From: Dastarcus helophoroides
Taxonomy: Eukaryota; Arthropoda; Insecta; Coleoptera; Bothrideridae
Direction: 5' to 3'
Assembly: GCA_028583605.1 (NCBI GenBank)
Contig: CM053337.1
Location: forward strand, 21,444,264 to 21,508,263
Length of the DNA stretch: 64,000 nt
Below, in pieces: positions 36,801 through 48,800 of the stretch; position 1 is the first letter of the stretch; each line of letters starts with the position of its first letter. The position numbers and the translations under genes are program-made. Below the pieces are notes generated by a model that had not been told where the DNA came from, made no database searches, and saw only the letters and a list, made by a program, of their open reading frames with translations.

Positions 36801-39800
36801 CGTTGTCAGTGCTTCATTTTTTTGAAAGTTTTTGACTTTAATCTTAAAATTTTAACTCCATAAGTTTCGATTTTCTTTTCAGAATGTTTAGTTTAAATTC
36901 AAAAATTCTGTAAACTCGAGCTCGTTTCAAAATTTCGATTATTGTTTGAATTTTTATTAATATTTTGAAAATTTTGACTTTCATTATGAATTATGTCGAC
37001 TCTTTTCTGAAGATTTTCAGTTTAACGCTTTCGATTTTTACTTTTTTTTTATTCGATTTTCGATAAACTCGAAATTTCAATTTTTAGTTGTAACTTGAAT
37101 TGGCAAAAAACTCATTTTTGATTAAAATTTTTGCCCTCAAACATCGATATACGCGAAATTATGTCTTTTTCAAGATTTCATTTCATCTTCAAAATCTTAA
37201 CATATAATTTTAAATTTTCTCAAATTTAAAGGTTTTCTTTTCACTAAAGAACTCAATCTTTAACATAAAATATCTTTTTAAACTTAAATAAAATTTTTTC
37301 ATCATTTCAACATTGACGTCTACAATTTTTAAAAATTTCAACTCCGAACATAAAGATTTTTCTACAAAATACTGGTTTTAAATCGATTTTTATGTAGAAA
37401 TTTTAAATATAATCTCGAAATGTTCAATTTAAAGTTAAAATTTTAGGATAAAAAATTGAAAAAAGTTTCATTTTGTAAGGAGGAGCTACTCGGCCTGTGA
37501 AAATAATAATAGAGCCTTCTAATAACCAAATTTATTCGCTGGAATACACATCTTGTAACACCAACCATGCAACTTGCATCGACTTGTCTGTCTGTCTAAA
37601 AAAAGCGCGGAAGCTGCCAGTGACAGTCAGACTGACATCTGTCATTGAGGTTGACCGTCAAATTTAAATTTTATCGTCCTACAACCCGTACAGCACCTAA
37701 ATCAGAAAGATATCTTAAAGATATCATTAAAACGATAACTTTAGGAGCTACAGAAATGTTAACATTTAAATAACTTTTCTTAGTCGTCAGATTACGGACA
37801 TCTAACAGATACCTATAAGGTATATTTGATAGATGTCTTTAGCATGAGAAATTTTTATGATAACATAATGTTAACTTTCTGACAATATTTCCCGATGTCA
37901 GACTCTAAAAAATGTTGACTGTAAGAGCTCTTTTTTTAGTCTAATCCACTCGCAAAGGGTAAACCCCATTATGCTTTCAAAGCTCTGCGAGTAGGATGCG
38001 GAAACAAGGATAGATGGCGATGAACCGCCTTCTTAAACAAGGATAGGTTGTAATTTTTGAAGAAAATTCCTTCCTCGATAGCAAGTTCCATAACTTGGAA
38101 GTTCTATAGAAAAAAGCGTCTCCGTAGACAGAAGTCCTCACCGCGTCAAGCTTCCGCACAGAAATTTGCTGTTTCCGACTGTCTATTACGCCTCAAGAAT
38201 CTTGCCCTTGGGGGGATCAATCCTATTAATTCCTGCGAGCATCTTCCATGATAGTACTTGTAGAAAAGAGACACGTCTTTAAGAGAACTCATTGCTGAGC
38301 GGGAAATTTGGGGTAAAAATTGGTAGGTTTTGAATTTAAAGTTGAATTTTTTAAAAACTGATTTAACCATTTTGATTCTATAATGCACAGACCAATAGGT
38401 TTGAACATTTTTTAGATTCGAAGTTTGGAAACCAAATACCGGTTTCGATCTCGTTAGATCTCGTCAGTTTGGTATATCCAACTCGAATGCTAATAAATGT
38501 TCCGACAAGTAAGTACTAAAACATTCACAGAATCCTTGTCTTCTGGGAACTCTCCTAGAGAGCAACCGCTTCGCTAGGTGGCAGTGTTTCAACTGTTGGT
38601 AGTTCAGCTACCTATGATTCACTATACACGCCTGGAGGGCTGCATGAATTTGTAGTCTAGGTTGCATTCTTCTTGCATACGACATTGTTGGCGATGGCCA
38701 TAGTTTCTCTATGGACCAATAGGTGGTAGTACTAAAAAGTCACTCGCTCGACGCCTGTGAATGTTTTAGTACTTACTTGTCGGAACATTTATTAGCATTC
38801 GAGTTGGATATACCAAACTGACGAGATCTAACGAGATCGAAACCGGTATTTGGTTTCCAAACTTCGAATCTAAAAAATGTTCAAACCTATTGGTCTGTGC
38901 ATTATAGAATCCTTGTCTTCTGGGAACTCTCCTAGAGAGCAACCGCTTCGCTAGGTGGCAGTGTTTCAACTGTTGGTAGTTCAGCTACCTATGATTCACT
39001 ATACACGCCTGGAGGGCTGCATGAATTTGTAGTCTAGGTTGCATTCTTCTTGCATAACCATTTTGAGTTGAAACTGAAATATGAATAAATTCTAAAGAAA
39101 ATCGAAATTTATCAAAATAAATTTCCAATTTAAACTTTAAATTCAAAAAAAGCAACCAAAACCTGTAGAAACTGGTGCAATTTTTAGTTCAGTCAAATAA
39201 TTTTAACAAACCAGAAAAAATCACTTTTTAGCGTCAAAAATTCGAAAAAAATTGAAATGTCAAACAAAAAACCAAATTTATTAATTATAAATTTGAGAGA
39301 TGTTGAAAGATATCGAAATTGCAAGTTTAATGCTAAAATGTGGGGCCTAAAATCAACATTTGCAGTTTAGTCACGTTTAGAAAAATTGAAATACAAAATT
39401 TGTTCCCCGAAGCCAAAAAAGGTTAAAAAAACACAACAAAGGTTGCTCTAACGCTGTCATCTTCAGAGAGATACTACGTTTAGAAGCCAAATTTGTAGAA
39501 AGAACTCGCTTATTTCTTCCAAATTTCCAAAAATAAATTTCACAAAATTTTGAATGTAATATCGAGTTTAAAATCGAAATTTCGAGCTATGAAAAAACAT
39601 GATGGGGCTAGGATTGTGGCACTGGATATATCGACCGAGTCTGGCATTGATCTCTTCTCCCCAAATTAACATCTTATGATCTTCCTCTTGGACTCTTTTA
39701 TTTGATATCCAGGTTTTTCGCTGACAGATCTCTCCAGGTCGTCGTTATTCGAGACATTTGCAATTAATGCACAGGTGCCTCAGGGATCTGTCCTGTCTCC

Positions 39801-42800
39801 TACTCTATTTCTATGACATTTGCAATTAATGCAGGGGTGCCTCAGGGATCTGTCCTGTCTCCTACTCTGTTTCTGTTACACATAAACGATCTCTGAGCTT
39901 CAACTTCCAATACGCAGATGGTAGTAGCCTGGTATCATCTTTTTTCTCCAACAAACCATTATCCGTCGCTGCTTTAGATCGGCTAAGGTAACAGCAGATA
40001 CAAATGATTAATCGGGATCTCGAAACCGTTCTAAAATGGGGTAAGAAAAATCTGGTCGACTTTAACGCCTCAAAATCTGAGGCTGCGGTTTTCTCTGAGA
40101 AAACATCAAGGGTTAATGAACAAATATACTCATGGGCGGTAAAATCCTTCCTTCTAGAGAGAAGGAAGGATAAAGATCCTAGGTGTAAATGCGAGCAACT
40201 AACTTCTCTTGGGACGATCATTACGCGCCATTGCCAACGCCTCTCAGAAGCTAGGCTTTCTTTTTAGAGCTAAAAAGTACTTTACATCTCATCAGCTGCT
40301 TACTCTATACAAAGCTCAAGTTTTACCAACATTAGAATACTGTTCTCATGTTTGGAGTTCAACTCCACACTTTGGCTCTTTTAGATCCAATTTAAATTAG
40401 AGTGATTCGCGCCTAATTAATGTCGAGAGTTTTAGCGATTCTCTGGAAGACTAGAGCATAGGCGGATGGTTGGTGACTCTTTTCTACAAGTACTTTTATG
40501 GGAAATACTCGCAGGAATAGGATTATCCCTCCAAGGGTAAAATTTTTAATGCATGCAATAATTTTGGTGAAACGGACTGGTCCTTGGTTATCTTCAAAAA
40601 TTGAAATACAAATCTTGTCCCCTGAAACCAAGAAAGATTAAAAAACACAACAAAGGTTGCTTCTTTGTTCTATCTATGGAGATTCTTTTTTTCTATAGAA
40701 CTTCCAAGCTATGGAATTCGTTACTAAACCGAATATTTCCCAAAAATTACAACCTATTCTTGTTTAAAAAGGCGGTACATCACCATCTATCCTTGTTTGT
40801 GCATCCTACTTGCGTTGTTCTGAAGGCGTAATGAGATTACCCTTTACCAGTGAAATGAACTTTTAAAAAAATTGAAATTTAACTTTTAAAATCAAAATTA
40901 AAAAAACTTTCAACAGTTCCAACGAATGTTTAAAATAACATTAAAATATAGAAATAAAATTTAAAATTTCAATTCTAGTTACGAAAAATTTGCTAAGATA
41001 TTCCGAGTATTTTCCAGAAAAAAATTGAAATTTTAGAGAAGTTAGAATTTTTATCAAACCATCGAAATTCGAGTTTAAAGTAGAAATTTTAGGAAAGCAC
41101 TTTTATTTTATGCTACAGGTTGCAAGACAATGACAAAATTTTAAATTTGTGATGGAAATCTTAGGAAAAAAATATTAACTCTTGTCTTGAAAGACATTAA
41201 AATCCAAAACTCCACATTTTGGGAAAATGGTGGACCTTGAGACGTTTATAAAAAAAGTAACATTTTAGCCACAACTCTGAATTCAGTCATAAATAACATT
41301 TCAAGAAATAGTCGAAAGAAATAGCTGGAATTTTGTGAAAAATGTGCAAATTTTTTAATTAGAGTAAATTTCATAAATTGGAATACAAATCTTGTTCCCT
41401 GAAACCAAGAAAGGTTAAAAGACACCCAGCAACGCGTTTCGGTAGCCAAGCTATCAGAGAGATTCTGTGAAATTTCAATAACAAAATCGAAATTTTGAAT
41501 TAAACTTTAAAAAAAGCTGAAGTTTCAAAATGAAATATTTTGTAAAAGATATCAAAGTTTTTTAATTAATAGTGAAAATTCCAAAAAGAAAGTTAAAATG
41601 TTGCAGTAAAGGTTTACATTTCGAAAAAATTTTAAGAAATAAAATACCGAATTCAATGTCAAATTTCTAAAAAAGACTAAATCGTGGACAAAATTTAAAA
41701 GTTTTCTTTATCAAACCCGCTCAGCAATAAGTTATCTTAAAGAGCTCTTACAGTCAACATTTTTTGGAGCCTGACACCGGGAAATATTGTCAGAAAGTTA
41801 ACGTTATGTTAACATAAAGATTTCTCGTGCTAAAGACATCTATCAAAATTATCTTATATGTATCTGTTAGATGTCCGTAATCTGACGACTAAGAGAAGTT
41901 ATCTAAATATTAACATTTTTGTAGCTGTTAAAGTTATCGCTTTAATGATATCTGTAAGATATCTTTCTGATTTAGGTGCTGTACGGGTTGTAGGACGATA
42001 AAATTTAAATTTGACGGTCAACCTCAATGACAGATGTCAGCCTGACTGTCACTGGCAACTCCCGCTGTTTTTTTAGACAGAGACAAGTCGATGCAAGTTG
42101 CACGATTGGTGTTACCATATAAGTAATACTTCTATATGACGTGTTGTGTATAATCGCCACTACAAAATGCGTTGTCAAAAAGGTGAGATGAAAGTATATG
42201 TCGTACTCTTTGGAGTACAAGCATTCATTCAATTATAGCGGAAACAGATGACAAGATGGGCGGGAATACTATTAAATGAATGACAACAAAGATAACTGAC
42301 GAGAAGCGAGATTGGTTAATAAATTCTGTCCTCCATAAAGACAAACATATATATCCATCGCGTCTTTTGAACACAATCGAAGGTACAAAACACGCCATAT
42401 AGAAGTATTACATATATGGGTGTTACAAGATGTGTATTCGAGCGAATAAATTTGGGTATTAGCAGACTCTATTATTATTTTCACAGGCCGAGTAGCTCCC
42501 TTTTACAAACTGAAACTTTTTTTCAATTTTTTCCTAAAATTTTAACTTTAAATTGGACATTTCGAGATTAAATTCTCAATTTCTACATAAAAATCGAAAT
42601 AAATTTAAAATCAGTATTTTATTGCAAAATCTTTATGTTTGGATTTGAAATTTTGAAAAATTGTAGACGTCAATGTGGAAATGATGAAAAAATTTTATTT
42701 AACTTTAAAACGATATTTTATATTAAAAATTTAGTTCTTTAGAGAAAAGGAAACCTTTATATTTTGAGAATATTTAAAATTAAAGTTAACATTTTGAAGA

Positions 42801-45800
42801 TGAGAAGAAATCTTGAAAAATACATAATTTTGAGTATATCGACGTTTGCTGGTGAAATATCAAAGTTATTCCTTTGGAAAGGATTTCAAAGTGTCAGATT
42901 TCAATTAAAATTTTATGATTTTTTTAGAGTGGTTGTTAGCGAAGATCTTTCCAAAATTCTAACGCAAGTTTTTTTATTAATTATTTATTAGATCCATAAT
43001 CTGATGACTAAAAAAGTTATCTAAATGTTAACATTTCTGTGGCTCTTAAAATCATCGCTATAATACCTTTAAGATATCTTTCTGATTTATTGCTGTACGG
43101 GAATGTAGAAACTTCAACTTTTTTCTCTTTATTACGATTATAAACCAAGCTGAAGTGAAACGGCAATATTCCAATTTTGAAGTCGAAATTTCGACTTTTT
43201 ACCCAAAACTTCGACTTTTTACCCGAAATTTCGTCTTTAAAATTGGAATGTCAACTTAAAAGTCGTGGAAACGATATTCGAAGTTTGCGTTGAAACTTTT
43301 AAAAAATAATGTTTAAGAAATGGAATGTATTAAAAAAATTTAAATTTTGATTTGTTATCCTCTTCTTCGATATTAACCTTAAAAAGTTTGGGCTGAAACT
43401 TTTAAAAAATAATGTTTACGAAATAGAATTTATTGAAAAATTTTAAATTTTGATCTGTTATCCTTTTCTTCGATATTAAACTTAAATGTCTAGAAAAAAA
43501 GTCAAAATTTCGAATAAGAAAATGATATTTTAATTTTAAATTCCAAATTTTGCAAAATAAAAATTAAACCTTTCAGAGTTAAAACAGAACCTTCCATAAC
43601 TTTCAACTTTTGAAAACTTTAAAAAACAGTAAAAATTTCGTCTTTCAAAACTTTTAAGAAAAGCAGTAAAAACGTCGTCTTTAATTCTAAACAGAAAAGT
43701 CAAAATCATAGAAAAATAGTTAAAATATTTAACCAAACATCGAAATTTCAATTTTGCTAAAAAGCTAAACATTTCAGAGTTAATATTTCAGATTTAAATG
43801 GAAACCTTTCAAAACTTTTAAACTTTCAAAACTTTTAAGAAAAACAGTAAAATTGTCGAGTTTAAATGTCCAAAAATATTAATATAATAGAAAAAAAGTT
43901 AAAATATTGTGGGCCACATCGAAATGTCAATTTTTTTCTCTAACATTTCAATTGTAAAGCAAGCTCGAGTAAAAAGTCGAAATTCCAATTTTGAATTCAA
44001 AAAGACTTTGAAAATGGAATTTCGACGAATTTCGAAATTTACAAAATTACAAGAAGAAATACAAAAAAATCCAAATATTTAGGAAAATACGGAAATTTTT
44101 AAAAGAGTATTCACAGTTTTTCAAAAAAGTCACAACTTTAAAATAAAATAAGGTCGAGATTACAAGAAAAAATCTAAATTTTGTAATATAGTAGAAATTT
44201 GGAAAAACAATCCAACCTTTCAAAAAACGCGACATTATCAAAAGTTTTCATTGTCAAGTTTTCAAAGAAATCTAAAATTTTTGAAAAGTCACGTTTTGAA
44301 AATGTCGAAATCTTAAAAATTTTAAAACGCTATACATTGTCGCAGCACCCCCATTAGTTTTGACTACGAGCCGCCACTGGAAACAAATATCGTAAAGGCA
44401 TACAAGATAGGTAAACATATTTATGGGGGCGAAATGAACTCATTTGAGGAGAAGCTGAATTTATTTAAGAACAAAAATTGGTGGAACGAACTGGTCCTTG
44501 GTTATCTTCAAAAATTGAAATACAAATCTTGTCCCCTGAAACTTGAGACACAACAGAGATTGCTTTAGAGCAACCTCTGTCGTGTTTTTTAATCTTTTTT
44601 GGTTTCACAGGACAAGATTTGTATTTCAATTTTTGAAATTAACCAAGGACCAGTTCGTTCCACCAAAATTTAAGAACAAGTTCAGCTTAGGTGGCTTCAA
44701 AGAAGCAAAAATATACATTACACATGATTTGTCCAAGAAGCAGAGAGATACACAAAAACTTATCCGTGATATTGCAAAAGAAGAGAAGAAGAAAGAAAAA
44801 GAGATTAAAATTGGAAACCAAAAGATCACGGTTAACGATAACGAACGGCGATGGGACTCAAAAGAAAAGAAATTAGGGAAATCGAGAGATTCAAAAAACT
44901 AATAAAAAGACAAAACAGTCCCTAAAGACTGAAAAATGGGAGTCATTCTGCCAATTTACAAAAATAGAGATCGTATGGAATGTAGGAACTCCAACTCCTA
45001 AGCGTAGTGGGGAAAATATATGAAAGAATATTAGAAAGCAGATTACGAATAGAAATGGATGAAAAAATACTGGATAGAGCGGCTTCAGAAAAGGGGATAG
45101 CATACAAGACAACATCTTTACAATTAAAGAGTTGACAGAAAATAACCATTGTTACGCCCACATGAGCCAGAAATTCTTTTTTGCAACAAACCCGCTTAAA
45201 AGAGCGAATGAAAGCGCCTCTATTGATATGATAAACATTTCACACAATTTCGTCGACTTTCATTATTCAGCGCCTTCATTTAAATACGAACCTGACACCA
45301 CGAACGCACTTTTTTCAGAAAAAATATCGCCCACGAATTCACCCGTGAAAAATCAAGACGAACGTGATACGGCCCTCTTAGGTTTATGATCGATAAAGGG
45401 GCTTTTAGGCGGTTTGCCGGGCCGTCGAGGGATGAAAGGAAAAACTGTTGCGCCCCGGCGTCGGTCTTTGCACCCGTTTCTTCTTCTTCTTTTCCACGGT
45501 CGTCTACAAGGATGCACTAATCTGGCTTTTATATAGATTTAGAACTTTTCGGCGGACATAACTCTTTATGACAAGTTAAGTGCTGTTTCTTAATGCCCGA
45601 GATAACGCGCAACCTAAGCCCCTAATAATATGGCTTTTATTTTTTATATTCGCGTTAAAGTCGATTTACGCGGTTTCTCCTCTTGCGTCGGCCCTCTTAA
45701 AGGGGATTCTAATTTCATTAGCGTTTTAAATTTTCATGAGCGAAAATGGACCACGATATTCGACGTTTAATGCCTAAAAGGCAACCCATGAGTAGCTGCT

Positions 45801-48800
45801 TAAAGCTCTAACTTTTAAACCTAGTGTATTAGCTGTGCTGAGCATTTGTGTACCATGTAATGCATAAAAAAATTAATTTTACTCCCACAAATACTCAAAA
45901 TTCAGCATCTCATCTTCTATCTTGCTGAAAAGTAAAGTTTGCATTCAGATGTTTGCACTTGAAGCCGAAAAATTTAAATTGAGTCTTTCCATCCAAAATT
46001 TCAACTTTGTTTCTGATATTAATTCAAGATGTAATTATTTTTTATAAAAGTTGGACTTTTGCTCAAATTTTGGTCTCGAAACTTCGACCTTTTCTAAAAA
46101 TTTTAGATAATAAGTTCAGAAAAAAGAAGATAAAATTTCGATGTTTGGCCGAAAATATCCGCGTTCTCTTTGAATATTCTCGAAATGTCTAATTTTTCTC
46201 ATAATTCCTTACCAATGTTTACTGCTTTTTCTAAAATTTCCATTTTAGGCTCGAAATTTTTATTTTACGAACTTCCATTTTTTTCTCAAAATGTTATTTT
46301 TGCCAAAAATTTCTCTTTAAATTTAATATCTTTGGAACAATTTCTAAAATTTTTTATTTCAAACCCGAAATTTCGAAAAATATTACATTTTACGTTTCGT
46401 ACGTCCTTTCAAAATTTCGCTCCAACTGAAACTTGATTTTTACTCCAACGTCCAACATTTTAACTTTGAAATGAAAATATTCATTTTCTTCTTCTAATTT
46501 CTGCAATAACTTCATAATTTTGACTTTTTTTGTCATCTCCTCTAATCTTGAAGGATTTTTTTTCTTTACTCTCAAAATTTCAACTCTTAACTCGATCTTT
46601 TGGACAAAAAGTTGTAAGTTTAGCTCTAATAATATGGTTTCAATATTTTGTGTAAAAAGTTGAAAGAAAATTTGGAATCTCGATTTTTAATTCCTAAATT
46701 TAAACTTTCTACTTGAAACAAAAAATTGGGCAGTTATGGAGACTGCCGACAGAAGTAAAAACTTAAAACTATGATATAACAAATTTCGAGATATTTAAAA
46801 AGAAAATCTTTTTCCAAACTTTCAGAGGTTTCTCTCAGTTGAGGAAAAGTACAAATAATTGAGGGCGGCGACCAACATCCATCCTTCTTGACAATTTTTA
46901 TTTTCGTTTAGATTCTGACATGATCTCGAAATTTACAAGAAATCTTTTTCTCTAAATTTCGTAAAAATATTTTTTTTGGTATTTCTATACGTTCATTAAA
47001 TTATTAGAAAAATAATTGAATTTTGAGAAAAAATCAAATTTTTGATAAAAAAGTTCAATTTGACAATTCGATTGAACTTTTAGAAAAAGTCAAATTTCGG
47101 ATAAAAAAGTTCAGTTTGAAACTTCAAGAATAAGATGAATTTTGAAAAACAGGTTGAAATTTCTGGACAGTCAAAATTTCTAGAAAAGGGCCAAAATTTC
47201 TATAAAACATTCAAAATTTCCAATAGAATCAAATTTTGACAGGAATCAGCAGAATTTTGAGTTTAAGGTAATTTAGAAAAAGACGAATTATAATTAAAAA
47301 AAAACAGTTTTGGGATAGTCGGAATTTTCAGGACATGAAATTTCATATAAAAAAAATCTGCCCTTTTTTTAAAAATTTGAAAAATATCTTAATTTTTTAG
47401 AAAAGCCGATTTTCGAGGTAAAAATCGAAACTTTCGAAAACCCAAACTAGTTTTGAAAAATAAAATCCAAATTTCGAGAAAAAGGGCGACTTTTGAGGAA
47501 AATTTAAGCAAAAAAGTCAAAATTTCAAGAAGAAGACTTAACTCGATATTTAATTTTTAACGACTGCCTAAGTGACGGACAAGCTGCTCCTCCCCCCTGC
47601 CCCACCATCAAAAAATATCCATCATTGCGGTAAACGTCGCCGCAATTTTGAGAAACAAGTTAAGGTTTGAATTTTTAGAATTTGTGTCTACAAAAATTCA
47701 AAATTCTCGAAAAATATTTTTCAAAATTTCCAGATACGCAATAAAATTTTGACTTTTGAATCAAAAGATCCACTAAATTTCGAGAAAAAGGCGAAGTGTG
47801 ATAAACAAATCGACATTTGCAGAAAACGAATTAGAAAAAGGTCCAAATTCTCAGAAGAAATCGAATTTGGAGAAATGACGAAAATTTTTAGAAAACAAGG
47901 ACGAATTTTGAGAAAAAAAATTAAAAATTTTGAAAAAGTCGGACTTTGAAAAGAAAAGTCAAATTTTAAAATAAATTTGAAACTTTAAAGGAAAGGGAAA
48001 ATTTTTTTGACAAAAAAAACGAATTTTGAGAAAAAAATCGAAATGTTGAAAAAGATGGATTTTGAAAAAAGTAGTCTAATTTTAGAATAAGTTTGAATTT
48101 TTGAAGAAAAAATAAATTTTTTTGACAAAAAAAGACGGATTTTGAGAAAAAAAAATTGAAATTTTGAGAAAGTCTGATTTTCAACAAAAGAAGTCGAATT
48201 TTGGAATAAATTTGAAATTTCGAAGGAAGAAGAAACATTTCAAAGGAGAAAGAGAAATTTTTTGACAAAAAAAACACGAATTTTGAGAAAAAAATCGAAA
48301 TGTTGAAAAAGTCGGATTTTAAAAAAAGAAGCCAAATTTTAAAATAAATTTAAAATTTCAAAGGAAAAGGGGAATTTTTTGTTGACAAAATAAAGACGAA
48401 TTTTAAGAAAAAAAAATTGAAATTTTGAAAAAGTCGGATTTTGAAAAAAGAAGTCGAATTTTAGAATAAATTTGAAATTTCGAAGGAAAAATAGAAATTT
48501 TTTGACAAAAATCAGGAATTTTGAGAAAAAAATCGAAATGTTGAAAAAGTCAGATTTTGAAAGAAGTCAAATTTTAAAATAAATTTGAAATTTCAAAGAA
48601 GGGGAAATTTTTTTGACAAAAAAAACGAATTTTAGGGAAAAAAAAATTGGAAATTTTGAGAAAGTCTGATTTTGAAAAAAAGAAGTCGAATTTTGGAATA
48701 AATTTGAAATTTCGAAGGAAGAAGAAAAATTTCGAAGGAAAAATAGAAATTTTTTGACAAGAAAACACGAATTTTGAGAAAAAAATCGAAATGTTGAAAA

